Positions 16,049-24,320 of a stretch of DNA of 33,667 nt are shown here, in pieces. The stretch lies in NCBI GenBank assembly GCA_031256445.1, contig JAIRQN010000020.1:1-33667 (forward strand), given 5' to 3'. The stretch's first letter is position 1. Each line of letters opens with the position of its first letter. The notes under the pieces were generated by a model. That model searched no databases. It was given only the letters and a program-made list of their open reading frames with translations, and was not told the DNA's origin. This stretch comes from Treponema sp. (GTDB lineage: Bacteria; Spirochaetota; Spirochaetia; Treponematales; Breznakiellaceae). The position numbers and the translations under genes were made by a program.

Positions 16049-17836
16049 TCATGAATATGAACTGTCTTCTTCCCTGATCTGTACGCGGCGTATTTTTCCG
16101 CTGATGGTTTTGGGAAGTTCGCTGACAAATTCAACAATACGGGGGTATTTGTACGGAGCGGTAGTTTTTTTCACATGATTCTGCAGTTCCAGTTTAAGTT
16201 CCTCCGAAGCGGAAAAACCTTTCGCGAGCACTACTGTCGCTTTTACTACAGTGCCCCTGTCTGGATCGGGGACGCCTGTAATAGCGCACTCAAGCACCGC
16301 CTGATGCTCCATTAAAGCGCTTTCTACCTCGAAAGGCCCTATCCTGTATCCGGAACTCTTAATCACGTCATCGTTGCGTCCAACGAACCAATAATAGCCG
16401 TCTTCGTCTCTCCACGCGACATCGCCCGTATAATAGATATCGTCTTCCCATACGCTCGCTGTCAGAACATCATCGCGGTAATAACCGCCGAACATTCCCC
16501 ACGGCCTGCGTTTTCCTGTACGGACAACAATCTGCCCTTCTTCGCCCATTGCGCATGAAGACCCGTCTTCGCGTAACAGATCGATATCGTAACCGGGAGC
16601 GGGTTTCCCCATGGAGCCTGGTTTCGGCTCCAGCCACGGCCATGTGCAGAGAGACACTGTAAGTTCTGTCTGCCCGTAACATTCCCTGAGTTTTAGACCT
16701 GTGCCTTCCAGAAACTTATCGTAGATTTCCGGGTTTAACGGCTCTCCAGCGACTGTGCAATTTTTAAGCGCGGAAAAATCGTAGTCTTTCAGATTTTCCT
16801 TTATAAAAAAGCGGTATATTGTGGGAGGAGCGCAGAAACTTGTCAGCCTGTACCTGCTGATAATTTCCAGCATTGCCGAAGGCGCAAAGTGGTCGTAATC
16901 ATACACAAAGATTCCCGCGCCGCACAGCCATTGCCCGTAGATGCATCCCCAGGCCGCTTTTGCCCAGCCGGTATCGGCTACTGTCAGGTGCAATCCGTCC
17001 GGCGTAACCTGATGCCAGTATTTCGCGGTCGCTATGTGTCCCAGCGGATAGGCGAAGTCGTGACGGACCATTTTCGGCATTCCTGTTGTTCCGGATGTAA
17101 AGTACAAAAGCATAATATCAGAGTTGGCATTAACGACATCCGGCTTTTTGAACATATAAGAGGCGTCTTCCATCAGCCGGCTGAAATCCGCCCATGACAC
17201 ATAATTGCCCGCTGCCGAATGTCCGTAAGCCTTGCCTTCTGCGGCTCCGGCAAGCATTTTTTCCGCCGACATCGCCGCAGGATCGTAATCTTTGGGACTG
17301 TGGATTGACCGGACAAAGGCCTTGTATTTCAGATGCCTTATCCCGTGGGATTCGGCGCTTTGCTCCATAATCGCCTCTGCTTCGTCTATACGGCGTATCA
17401 GCTCAAAATCATCGACACAGACAATTCCGTTAATATCCGCGGCATTGCATCTGTAGACAATATCCTTTGTTGTTAAAAGATGAGTTGCGGGAATTGCGAT
17501 TGCTCCCAGTTTATGCAAAGCCAGCAGCGCCGGCCAATATTCCCACCGGCGTTTCAGTATCAGCATCACTGTATCGCCCCTGCCGATACCGGCGTTACAA
17601 AATACATTCGCCGCTTTATCCGAAAGTTTTTTCATCTCGGCGTAGGTAAAGGCGGCTTTCGCTCCCCTTTCATCACACCACTGCAGCGCCCGTTCGCTGC
17701 CTTTTTCTTTTGCAAGAACGTCAACAACATCATACGCAAAATTAAAATTTTTAGGTATTTTAACGTTGTAATTTTTATAAAAATCCCCGTAGGATTCAAA
17801 ATCTGTCTTAGGTAAATATTTGTCAAGCACTGACAT
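16049..17836 (-). CDS. AMP-dependent acyl-CoA synthetase
   Basis: The 595-residue ANL-superfamily enzyme has the P-loop-like YFTSGTTGMPKM (245-256), YGQTE (387-391), the YYTGDVAWRDEDGY hinge region and the C-terminal catalytic PKTISGKIRR (Lys581). It activates a carboxylate to an acyl-AMP and then an acyl-CoA. Overall it resembles ACSM/medium-chain-type AMP-binding proteins rather than AcsA; the acyl substrate is undetermined. The ATG at 17836 follows CAGGAG. The XRE-cupin regulator gene immediately upstream is a recurrent partner of such synthetases in anaerobes and probably controls it in response to a small ligand. Citrate synthase follows. Confidence 0.9.
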   Translation of the reverse strand: MSVLDKYLPKTDFESYGDFYKNYNVKIPKNFNFAYDVVDVLAKEKGSERALQWCDERGAKAAFTYAEMKKLSDKAANVFCNAGIGRGDTVMLILKRRWEYWPALLALHKLGAIAIPATHLLTTKDIVYRCNAADINGIVCVDDFELIRRIDEAEAIMEQSAESHGIRHLKYKAFVRSIHSPKDYDPAAMSAEKMLAGAAEGKAYGHSAAGNYVSWADFSRLMEDASYMFKKPDVVNANSDIMLLYFTSGTTGMPKMVRHDFAYPLGHIATAKYWHQVTPDGLHLTVADTGWAKAAWGCIYGQWLCGAGIFVYDYDHFAPSAMLEIISRYRLTSFCAPPTIYRFFIKENLKDYDFSALKNCTVAGEPLNPEIYDKFLEGTGLKLRECYGQTELTVSLCTWPWLEPKPGSMGKPAPGYDIDLLREDGSSCAMGEEGQIVVRTGKRRPWGMFGGYYRDDVLTASVWEDDIYYTGDVAWRDEDGYYWFVGRNDDVIKSSGYRIGPFEVESALMEHQAVLECAITGVPDPDRGTVVKATVVLAKGFSASEELKLELQNHVKKTTAPYKYPRIVEFVSELPKTISGKIRRVQIREEDSSYS

Positions 17837-17852
17837 ATTATTACTCCTGTTT

Positions 17853-17872
17853 AGGCGGCGGATTCGCCGCCT
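17853..17872 (-). promoter_or_regulatory. GC-rich 8-bp palindrome in the regulator/acyl-CoA synthetase intergenic gap
   Basis: AGGCGGCG and CGCCGCCT form an 8-bp stem with loop GATT between the regulator stop (17892) and the synthetase ribosome binding site. No T-run follows on the minus strand. It could be an operator for the XRE-cupin protein, a translational attenuator or another dispersed palindrome. Confidence 0.45.
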
Positions 17873-17891
17873 GTTAATTATAAAATAAAAC

Positions 17892-18452
17892 TTAGAACAC
17901 TATTGCCAAAAAGCGCGCCGTTTTCCCGCCCAGTGCCTTCATGCCATGAAGCTCGCTTGAGTCGTAGTAAACGCAGTCGCCGGGATTAAGTTCAATTTCA
18001 TGGCCGCTGATCGATATCAGCAGCCGCCCCTCCAACACATAGTTAAACTCCTGCCCCGGATGCGTATTTAAACTGATGGGCTTTTGCTCTGTCTCCGCGG
18101 CGGCTTCTACCAAAAACGGTTCCGCTTTTTTGCGGTGAAAATTATACGCAAGATTCCAGTATCCGTACATGGGACGGCGGCTGACTTCCGGCGCCTGCCC
18201 ATTGCGCGTAACGCAGAATGTTTTTAATTTGGAAGCCGCCCCGCTTATCAGTTCCGAAAGATCCACTTTAAAGCGGGACGCTATTTCTACAAGCGCGCCT
18301 ACCGGAAAATCTTTTTCTCCGGATTCCCATGCGGCGTATTCCGCAGGATCAAAACCAAGCTCTTTGGCAAGTGTTTCAGATGAAATTTCTTCAATTTCCC
18401 TTAATACCCGCACACGGGCCGTAATTTCTTTTACATTTTCTTTTTCACTCAT
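17892..18452 (-). CDS. XRE-family transcriptional regulator with C-terminal cupin domain
   Basis: The 186-residue protein joins an N-terminal helix-turn-helix of Cro/C1 type (about 9-65; ETLAKELGFDPAEYAAWESGEK) to a cupin sensor domain (about 105-186; THPGQEFNYVLEGRLLISISGHEIELNPGDCVYYDSSELHGM) with conserved His and Glu metal or ligand positions. This layout is typical of MmsR/PuuR-like regulators that sense a small metabolite. The ATG overlaps the rpiA stop by 4 bp (ATGA), so translation is coupled. The next gene is the acyl-CoA synthetase, its most likely target. Confidence 0.9.
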   Translation of the reverse strand: MSEKENVKEITARVRVLREIEEISSETLAKELGFDPAEYAAWESGEKDFPVGALVEIASRFKVDLSELISGAASKLKTFCVTRNGQAPEVSRRPMYGYWNLAYNFHRKKAEPFLVEAAAETEQKPISLNTHPGQEFNYVLEGRLLISISGHEIELNPGDCVYYDSSELHGMKALGGKTARFLAIVF

Positions 18453-19192
18453 GGTTTTTTCCTTATTTCTACAGTTCCTTTTGAACAGGCAATATAAACC
18501 ACCGGAGGATTCCGGGTAAAAAATCCGTTTTCCACAACACCCGGGATTCGATTCAATTCCGTTTCCATAAAAGCGGGATCTACAGGAGAGCCAAAGCGGG
18601 CATCCAGAATTACATTTCCATGCTCGGTGATTACCGGACCGGCTTTGCGAAGCGCTTCTCTAAGATAAACAACCGCGCCCATTTTGTCAAGCGCTTTCGC
18701 CGCCTGCACTCTCGCCTCCGGAACGACTTCCACCGGCACGGGAAATCCCGTTCCAAGATTCTCAACTATTTTTGATTCGTCAACAATAATTGCGTATAAT
18801 ACAGAAGCGTACGCGGCTAATTTTTCTATCAGCATCGCGCCGCCGCCGCCCTTGATAAGCCGGCTTTGAGGATCAACTTCATCGGCGCCGTCAATTGTAA
18901 GATCAAGCCCTGAAGACAGTTCGCGCGAGTTAAGCGTATAAAATGGAATGTCCAGTTTTTCACATTCTATTTCAGTCTGAAAACTTGTGGCAAAGACGCT
19001 GATGTCACATAACTGTCCCTGCGCCAAAAGCTCGCCGGTTCTGCGGACAGCGTGTATTGCGGTAGAACCTGTGCCAAGGCCGAGTTTCATCCCGCATTTT
19101 ACCATATCATCCACGACAGCCCTGCCTGCCGACATCTTCAGTTGTTGAAGCTGCCCCTCATCTTTCGTCATCCTGTTTGAATCCTGTTCCAT
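18449..19192 (-). CDS. rpiA: Ribose-5-phosphate isomerase A
   Basis: The 247-residue enzyme interconverts ribose 5-phosphate and ribulose 5-phosphate. It shows GLGTGSTA, the DGADEVD motif with active-site acids, and KGGGGAMLIEK. The start is placed at 19192 because GGCAGGAG lies just upstream; the frame is open to 19312, but that extension is inside the aroDE coding region and is not RpiA-like. The first 24 nt overlap the end of aroDE and the last 4 overlap the regulator, indicating an operon. Confidence 0.93.
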   Translation of the reverse strand: MEQDSNRMTKDEGQLQQLKMSAGRAVVDDMVKCGMKLGLGTGSTAIHAVRRTGELLAQGQLCDISVFATSFQTEIECEKLDIPFYTLNSRELSSGLDLTIDGADEVDPQSRLIKGGGGAMLIEKLAAYASVLYAIIVDESKIVENLGTGFPVPVEVVPEARVQAAKALDKMGAVVYLREALRKAGPVITEHGNVILDARFGSPVDPAFMETELNRIPGVVENGFFTRNPPVVYIACSKGTVEIRKKP

Positions 19193-20706
19193 ATATTTTC
19201 TCCTGCCATTATTCTCGATAAAAACTGCTGGGGAATTTCCCTGCCAATGTAATGCGAAAACTGCAGGCAAGCCTGCCGAATTACCATATCGTAACCGTTT
19301 ATGGTTCTGCACCCTGCGGCGGCGGCTCTTGCAAGGAACGGAGTCACAGCGGGCGTATAAATTAAATCCATCACCGCTTCCTTTCCTGTAAATTTGAACA
19401 GTTCAGCAGGATCCGACTTATCGTGCCCTTCCATTCCCGCAGAGCTTGCCTGTATTATTACATCCGAATATTTGGACATTACTTCCATTCCTGCGGAATC
19501 CAGGCCTCCCCACCGGAATTTATACTGTGATGCGACATTTCTGGCTTTATGCACAGAACGGTTTAATATAAGCGCTTTGCCTTTCAGCCTGAAAATTTCA
19601 GCGGCCGCGGCTCTCGCGACGCCTCCTGAGCCAATAATGGTAATTTTATAATTTTTGAGATTTTTCTCGCCCAGAAAATTAAGCAATGAGTCGGAAAAGC
19701 CCGTGCAATCGGTATTTTCCCCGTACCAGCCTTCGTCAGTATGTATCAGCGTATTGCACGCTCCGACAGACTGAACCATTTGAGAGCTTTTGGAAAGGAA
19801 AGGAAGTATCGCTTCTTTATACGGCACTGTTACAGAGAGGCCCTGAACATTTAATTCTTCGACAAGCTCCAAAAGCTCGGGAACTGAATCGGCGGGGAAA
19901 GGAACATAAACCATGTCGGAATTTTCCAAACAGAAAATATTATTGAAAAACCACGGGCTTATGCTGGCATTCAGGGGAAAACCCGTAATGCCGTATACCT
20001 TTGTTTTTTTTGTTATTCTGCGGAAGCGGTATAAATACGCAAGTTCCTGCACATCCATCTGACCTGACGCTCCGGGGATTTCATTTTCATATAACGCGCT
20101 TGCGTATGTTAAAAAAGAGCCGAATCTTTCCGCGAGGATTCTTGAACATACGCCGAAATGCCCCATGCAGATAAGAATTTTATCCTGACCGGCGCACGCT
20201 TTGGACGCGCGGAAAACGCGCAGAACATCGCCGGAAGATTTAACAGAGACGGCTACTTTGGCAATTTCATCAACGGAGCGCTGCATGAATTTTATCTTTG
20301 CGGGTATATCATCAATTATCCCGTTTAAATTATGACAGGAGCGGATAATACGCGTCCCGAACGTGCGGGCCGCTTCTTCCAGGCTTGGCACAACAAGATC
20401 ATCTTCTATGTCAACATACGCGAAATTATGCCTTGAATCCTCATTGGCGAACGCAAGGCCTCTTGCCATCAGTTTAACCCTTGCTCCTTCGCCTCCTGAA
20501 AAATGCCCGCCGTCAATATCACGCCTGATTGTAAGGATTACCGGCAAACCCGCCAGTTCGGGAAAACGGCGTATCAGCAGACGTTCATCGGAATCAAGGC
20601 AATCCACCCGCAATTCCGCCAAATCAGCGGACTGGCGGTATTTACTGAGTATTTCCAGATTTCGGCCAATTGTTTTTGCTGTCAAACACAGGCATATCTT
20701 TGCCAT
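19168..20706 (-). CDS. aroDE: Bifunctional 3-dehydroquinate dehydratase (type I) / shikimate dehydrogenase
   Basis: This 512-residue fusion covers two consecutive steps of the shikimate pathway. The AroD half (about 1-230) has ELRVD (31-35), His125 in SCHN and the Schiff-base Lys150 in AKVAV. The AroE half (about 235-505) has NASISP (246-251, shikimate-binding serines), TVPYK with catalytic Lys297, NTD with Asp333 and the NADP-binding GSGGVARA (359-366). The AroD-AroE order matches the plant and chlamydial fusions. The upstream secreted-protein gene stops 16 bp before the start; rpiA overlaps the end. Confidence 0.95.
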   Translation of the reverse strand: MAKICLCLTAKTIGRNLEILSKYRQSADLAELRVDCLDSDERLLIRRFPELAGLPVILTIRRDIDGGHFSGGEGARVKLMARGLAFANEDSRHNFAYVDIEDDLVVPSLEEAARTFGTRIIRSCHNLNGIIDDIPAKIKFMQRSVDEIAKVAVSVKSSGDVLRVFRASKACAGQDKILICMGHFGVCSRILAERFGSFLTYASALYENEIPGASGQMDVQELAYLYRFRRITKKTKVYGITGFPLNASISPWFFNNIFCLENSDMVYVPFPADSVPELLELVEELNVQGLSVTVPYKEAILPFLSKSSQMVQSVGACNTLIHTDEGWYGENTDCTGFSDSLLNFLGEKNLKNYKITIIGSGGVARAAAAEIFRLKGKALILNRSVHKARNVASQYKFRWGGLDSAGMEVMSKYSDVIIQASSAGMEGHDKSDPAELFKFTGKEAVMDLIYTPAVTPFLARAAAAGCRTINGYDMVIRQACLQFSHYIGREIPQQFLSRIMAGENIWNRIQTG

Positions 20707-20721
20707 GTTACCCTCGTTTTT

Positions 20722-21231
20722 TCAGAAATCAGGACGGTAAATAAAAATTGAGGCGGCCCGTCCAGCGCTGTTTAAATTCACCCTTATCATTAATGGCCAG
20801 TCTTTGCTCTGCACCGGTAAGATCAGATGATCCCCTTTATCCTCGGCAGACTCTCCCAGAACCAATAAAACCGCCTGTTTTGGATCTCCGGGCGAAATAC
20901 CGTAAGCAGACGTAAATTTTACCTGCCATACCCGGTCTTTGAAAATAAAAAAATCGCCTTCGTTATATTGAAACACAACATCATCCTGCCAGAGTTCATT
21001 TCCCCTCGCGGCAGAAACAGACTTCGGCGCCCCTAAACGTTCAATCAGCTCAGGCAGCTTTAATCCAATATAGGAAAATTCGCGGCGAGGCTCTTCGGTA
21101 ACAGCCGCGCTTACAACTGCGTTTGCAGCTGCAGATGCAGACTGCTCCTGCGCGGGAAGCATAACTGCATTAGGTGAAAACGAAGGGAGAATGAAAAGAA
21201 AAACAAATGAAAAAAATAAAAAATACTTCAT
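20722..21231 (-). CDS. Secreted protein of unknown function
   Basis: The 169-residue protein has an N-terminal hydrophobic signal (MKYFLFFSFVFLFILPSF), an Ala/Ser-rich linker near 30-48, and a compact domain from about 52 that begins FSYIGLKLPELIERLGAPKSV and ends in RAASIFIYRPDF. The GL.L.EL.ERLGAP opening resembles small periplasmic SmpA/OmlA-like folds, but I do not recognise the family. There is no lipobox. It begins 6 nt after the stop of a 32-codon membrane ORF, without its own Shine-Dalgarno, so it is probably translationally coupled. Confidence 0.7.
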   Translation of the reverse strand: MKYFLFFSFVFLFILPSFSPNAVMLPAQEQSASAAANAVVSAAVTEEPRREFSYIGLKLPELIERLGAPKSVSAARGNELWQDDVVFQYNEGDFFIFKDRVWQVKFTSAYGISPGDPKQAVLLVLGESAEDKGDHLILPVQSKDWPLMIRVNLNSAGRAASIFIYRPDF

Positions 21232-21237
21232 AACGGA

Positions 21238-21336
21238 CTAACGCTGCCTCATCATTTTTACGCACATTACAATTAATTTAATACTAAGAACAAGAACAAC
21301 AGCATATAAAGCAAGTTTAATAATATCCCATACCAT
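21238..21336 (-). CDS. Small membrane protein, 32 aa
   Basis: An ATG at 21336 follows AAGGAG with 5-nt spacing and encodes 32 residues. Residues 4-26 (DIIKLALYAVVLVLSIKLIV and the following residues) form one transmembrane helix, ending in a basic KMMRQR tail. It lies 9 nt after the stop of the interrupted small gene and 6 nt before the secreted protein. The ribosome binding site and tight packing support a real gene. Function is unknown. Confidence 0.6.
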   Translation of the reverse strand: MVWDIIKLALYAVVLVLSIKLIVMCVKMMRQR

Positions 21337-21345
21337 AATTACTCC

Positions 21346-21667
21346 TTAAAACCAATTAATAATAATATCAATTGACCCAATTATAGCAAAAACACTGGCT
21401 GCCATTCCAGCTATTGCCAATGCCTTTATAAAGGGATGCTCCGGCTTTGCCATAACTTTCAACATTTTCTCCAGTGTATCATTTATATTAGAGTTGTTCG
21501 ATAACCTCAGTTATAGAACCAAACGAAGTTTGAAACTTCCTTATAAAAATGGCATTTTCGCAGTCTTCAGACGAGAAAATGCTGGACTTGTGAGACAACT
21601 AACCCGAACCAAAGGTTCGCAGTTGCCGAACAAGTCCATTATCTAATTTATCTGCGATTTTTGCCAT
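21346..21667 (-). pseudogene. Small membrane protein gene split by family-1 element C
   Basis: The 5' part starts at 21667 after a strong GGGAGGAG and reads MAKIADKLDN, then enters the element and meets a TAG. The 3' part resumes after the element as NDTLEKMLKVMAKPEHPFIK followed by a hydrophobic helix and ends IIINWF at 21346. Removing the 148-bp element plus one 3-bp AAT joins ...KLDN to INDTLEK... in frame and gives a clean 56-residue protein with one transmembrane helix. As it stands the gene makes only a 22-residue peptide. It lies between a lipoprotein gene and another small membrane protein gene. Confidence 0.8.
21490..21637 (-). mobile_element. Family-1 MITE-like element, copy C (complete, 148 bp, AAT duplication)
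   Basis: In the gene's orientation the element starts GGACTTGTTCG and ends CGAACAACTCT, imperfect terminal inverted repeats of about 16 bp. It is bordered by AAT on both sides. Inside are H1 (21584-21637, tip CGAACCAAAGGTTCG at 21605-21619), H2 with GCATTTTC/GAAAATGC arms, a 15-bp palindrome at 21525-21539, and the terminal hairpin near 21490-21518. It encodes no protein, so any transposition would need a transposase supplied elsewhere. Confidence 0.8.
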
Positions 21668-21686
21668 AGAATTCACTCCTCCCGGT

Positions 21687-22523
21687 TCAATTTTTAAACT
21701 CCGTAAATATCCAGGTTTCGCCGCTGCATTTTAAAATCCCCTGCGCAGAAACCCAAACGTTAATGCCCGAACGAACAGGAAAAACAGGCATTTCGTTTTC
21801 ACTGAAAGACAGCGGCTCCGCGAAAGGGGAAACGCCGTACCAGATGCCAGGAGGCACAGGGATAGCTGTAATTTTAACGGCTTCGGGAACAAGACGGCAG
21901 CGGTCAAAATTTGCGGCGATTGTCCTTTCCGCCACAAAACGCCAGTCAATCAGCCAGGGGTCGCGTAGCACCCAGGGATCGCGAAGCGCCTCATTTTGAA
22001 GAGTTGATTCCTGCGGGGAGAATAATTCCCTGAACCTGGGCCAGTTAAAATTAGGAGGGGTTTTTACATGATTTTGGTTTACGGCGCCGGAAGAGCAAGC
22101 GCGGACCAGTTCCCAATAAAGAACAATATCCGGTCCGGCCTCCCAGCTCAGGCGGATACGCGCTTTTTTGTTACCGGCGGAGACATCTAACGGGAAAAGA
22201 GCCCCCGCAGGTTTAAAAAGCCCCGGACTCAAGTTATAACCGGGCCAATAGGGCCATGCGGTGACAGGATTAGTCCAGGTAACGGGCAGTTCAATTTCAT
22301 ACGAATTTCCAGGGCCATTTCCGCAGGAAATATCAACAATGCGCCTATTCCCGTTCGGATCTACCCATTCAAGACGCCAGTCAGGATCGCCAAGCAGAGA
22401 AATCCATGATTCAGGAAGAACCGGCAAGTCCGCAATGTAATTTGCGGATTGATTTTCCCCGCAACTGAGAAACAACGGGCAAAAAAGCAATGCAAAGGTA
22501 AAAACCCAAAGTAATATTTTCAT
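21687..22523 (-). CDS. Lipoprotein of unknown function
   Basis: The 278-residue product has a type II signal peptide ending in the lipobox LFLSC (Cys21), so it is membrane anchored. The mature part is rich in Trp and Pro. It contains a tandem duplication (two RDPW repeats, near residues 179-189) that looks like slippage of a short direct repeat. No catalytic motif is recognised. A 7-bp perfect palindrome (22429-22448) encodes residues just after the lipobox. The ATG at 22523 has no clear ribosome binding site. It appears to be the first gene of the long minus-strand run. Confidence 0.7.
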   Translation of the reverse strand: MKILLWVFTFALLFCPLFLSCGENQSANYIADLPVLPESWISLLGDPDWRLEWVDPNGNRRIVDISCGNGPGNSYEIELPVTWTNPVTAWPYWPGYNLSPGLFKPAGALFPLDVSAGNKKARIRLSWEAGPDIVLYWELVRACSSGAVNQNHVKTPPNFNWPRFRELFSPQESTLQNEALRDPWVLRDPWLIDWRFVAERTIAANFDRCRLVPEAVKITAIPVPPGIWYGVSPFAEPLSFSENEMPVFPVRSGINVWVSAQGILKCSGETWIFTEFKN

Positions 22524-22645
22524 ACATATACATAGGCGCGCTCCCGCACAGCGCTTTAGTGAGATTAAGAAAAACCAAAAAAACCTCTATAAGCGTCAAA
22601 TTTTGCGTTTTTAAGGCACATTCAACATAAAGATAATTACCATAA

Positions 22646-22680
22646 TTGTAATTTTTACATTTTTATATCATACTTATAAT
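22646..22680 (+). promoter_or_regulatory. Possible promoter abutting the start of the coiled-coil gene
   Basis: A perfect TATAAT (22675-22680) directly touches the ATG at 22681, with TTTACA 15 bp upstream (22654-22659). Alternatively TTGTAA (22646-22651) plus CATACT (22669-22674) at 17-bp spacing would start transcription at the ATG. No Shine-Dalgarno is present. The rest of the divergent region 22524-22680 is AT-rich with nothing else that I recognise. Confidence 0.35.
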
Positions 22681-24129
22681 ATGGCAGAGAATAATTCAAA
22701 TTACGTTGAGACGCTTCAACAAGCCCTTGAAGCCAGAAAGGACTGGATCGAAAGGGAAGAAATGGGGAAACTCAAGGATGAATTGCGGATATATCAAACC
22801 TCATTTGCGTCATTGTATAATATCTATCTTAAAAAGAAGCTGATAGACGAAGACCCTTATAAACAGGAAGCAAAAATTACCGAACTTGAGGTACCCGACT
22901 CAAGCGCGTTCAATGAAAATAAACGGGTCGAACAGTTGTCAATAAGACTTTCCAATTACGACAGCCAACTGGATTTCCTGGTCAATTTCTACCAGTTGGG
23001 CATTGATTTTCTTAACCTGGACCGGATAAAACGCATTGTTGGGCTTGTCCGCTATATTGACTGGATTAATTTAACTCCGGACGCTCAGCCGCATATGACA
23101 AAAGCAGTCTCGGAAATGTCAAATCAGTCCAAAGCGGGCGTAGACCCGATCACATTAAGCATAATTGGAGAAAGTCTTTCAAGATTATCAAAAACGACAG
23201 CTCAGGTAATGAATATTTTGAAAGAACTGAGCACCTACTACAGGGAAACATATAAATTAAATGTCCGTTTAAAAGCGACTCAGGGCATGTCAGCTTCCGA
23301 AGCCACTTTGGAAAATATCAGGAAAAAAGTACAGCAAACAATGCCCGGAACGCCCTTTTATAAAGAGCTGGCAGATGAGATTATAAAAGAAGATTATTCT
23401 TCCAGCGGCGCTGATCTGAAAGAATCAATTTTAAATTTACTAAAAGTCGCGCAGGAAAAACCAAAAACGGTAAAACCGTCTGTAAATTTCAAAAACATTC
23501 TGCTGGACGGCATTACAGTAATCGGCGGCGCTTCAAACTCGTTAACGGAAATCGGCGCGAAATTCGATGAAAACCAGGCAATTCTGGAGAGTCATAAAAA
23601 GGGATTTCTCGCGGCTATTAAAGAGCTGATCAGGCAAATAACAAAAGCCGCGCCGGAAGAGGTGATTTACAATGTTGAATATTTGGACTCAACCAAAGGA
23701 TTACCGGTAAAAGAAAAAGTGTATTTTCATCAGTTCAGGGAAGACATGAACAAAAAATCGAGAATCCTCGCAAGTTTTGTGCGCGGACAGGCCTATAACA
23801 AGCTTGCCGCCATGACAGAAGAGCAGATAATTGGTTATTTGGAAAGAAATATAAAAGATGTTGGAAACCTTCATAAAACTTTAAACGCGCTTGATGATTT
23901 TTTCAAGGCAAACGCTCCGGCTGAGGAAAGGGATAAAATTAAAGGGGTAAAGCCTGAATTATCAGCGATGAAAAATTCAATGGTTAAAGCAAATCAATTG
24001 CGTTATGAATACAGCGCGCAAAAAGAAGAGGAAGAGCAGTTAAAACGTCTGGGAGTCTCTCCCGTCTCTGGCGCGCCGCCTGTTCCGGCTCCTGCTCCAA
24101 CACCCGCTCCTGCTCCCGCCGCAGGATAA
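22681..24129 (+). CDS. Cytoplasmic coiled-coil protein of unknown function
   Basis: The 482-residue protein has no signal peptide or membrane segment. Long charged helical stretches (about 10-60, 165-215, 400-460) suggest coiled coils, and it ends in a low-complexity Pro/Ala tail (PVPAPAPTPAPAPAAG). I do not recognise the family; it looks like a lineage-specific spirochaete protein, possibly structural. The ATG at 22681 lacks a ribosome binding site. Met28, preceded by AAAGGGAAG, is an alternative start if transcription begins inside the annotated gene, but residues 1-27 look normally coding. It is divergent from the lipoprotein gene. Confidence 0.65.
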   Translation: MAENNSNYVETLQQALEARKDWIEREEMGKLKDELRIYQTSFASLYNIYLKKKLIDEDPYKQEAKITELEVPDSSAFNENKRVEQLSIRLSNYDSQLDFLVNFYQLGIDFLNLDRIKRIVGLVRYIDWINLTPDAQPHMTKAVSEMSNQSKAGVDPITLSIIGESLSRLSKTTAQVMNILKELSTYYRETYKLNVRLKATQGMSASEATLENIRKKVQQTMPGTPFYKELADEIIKEDYSSSGADLKESILNLLKVAQEKPKTVKPSVNFKNILLDGITVIGGASNSLTEIGAKFDENQAILESHKKGFLAAIKELIRQITKAAPEEVIYNVEYLDSTKGLPVKEKVYFHQFREDMNKKSRILASFVRGQAYNKLAAMTEEQIIGYLERNIKDVGNLHKTLNALDDFFKANAPAEERDKIKGVKPELSAMKNSMVKANQLRYEYSAQKEEEEQLKRLGVSPVSGAPPVPAPAPTPAPAPAAG

Positions 24130-24138
24130 TTAGAGTCT

Positions 24139-24176
24139 GGAGGTGTCCGTGAAGTAACCAACTTCCCGGACAGCCC
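24139..24176 (+). repeat. Family-2 REP-like palindrome, copy 3 (diverged)
   Basis: GGAGGTGTCCG opens and CGGACAGCCC closes this 38-bp unit, with stem GTCCG-GAAGT/ACTTC-CGGAC around loop aacca. It starts 9 nt after the coiled-coil gene stop. The outer arms match copies 1 and 2, while the inner stem has changed on both sides and kept pairing. Confidence 0.65.
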
Positions 24177-24190
24177 TGGACACTGTTTAA

Positions 24191-24245
24191 TGTCCAAAAG
24201 TACAGTTCAAACTGTCCAAAAGTACAATTGAAATTGAACTTTTTT
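24191..24245 (+). repeat. 22-bp tandem direct repeat with possible weak terminator
   Basis: TGTCCAAAAGTACA occurs at 24191-24204 and 24213-24226, a 22-bp period. ACAGTTCAAACTGT between them is a palindrome. AGTTCAA (24204-24210) can also pair with TTGAACT (24234-24240), which is followed by a T-run, so the unit may act as a weak terminator after the coiled-coil gene. The pattern could be the remnant of an insertion end or a binding site. Confidence 0.5.
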
Positions 24246-24320
24246 CCAATCTTTTAATTTTTGTTTATAGTAAAATTATATATTTAAAAGTGTTTTTTAT
24301 GAAAATTAAAGGTGTTCCTG

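Noticed and set aside
15990-16052. Longer citrate synthase start (MMGLSEEVFQLFGHR...)
   Set aside because: The extra 21 residues translate family-2 palindrome copy 2; a proper AAGGAG site precedes the ATG at 15989.
19193-19312. Longer RpiA start
   Set aside because: The 40 extra residues lie inside aroDE, are not RpiA-like, and GGCAGGAG precedes the ATG at 19192.
22762-24129. Start of the coiled-coil gene at Met28
   Set aside because: It has a better Shine-Dalgarno-like sequence, but residues 1-27 look coding and continuous with the helix; kept only as an alternative.
24191-24226. Two direct repeats as a minimal CRISPR array
   Set aside because: There are only two 14-bp repeats with an 8-bp gap, no cas genes and no spacer-length intervals.
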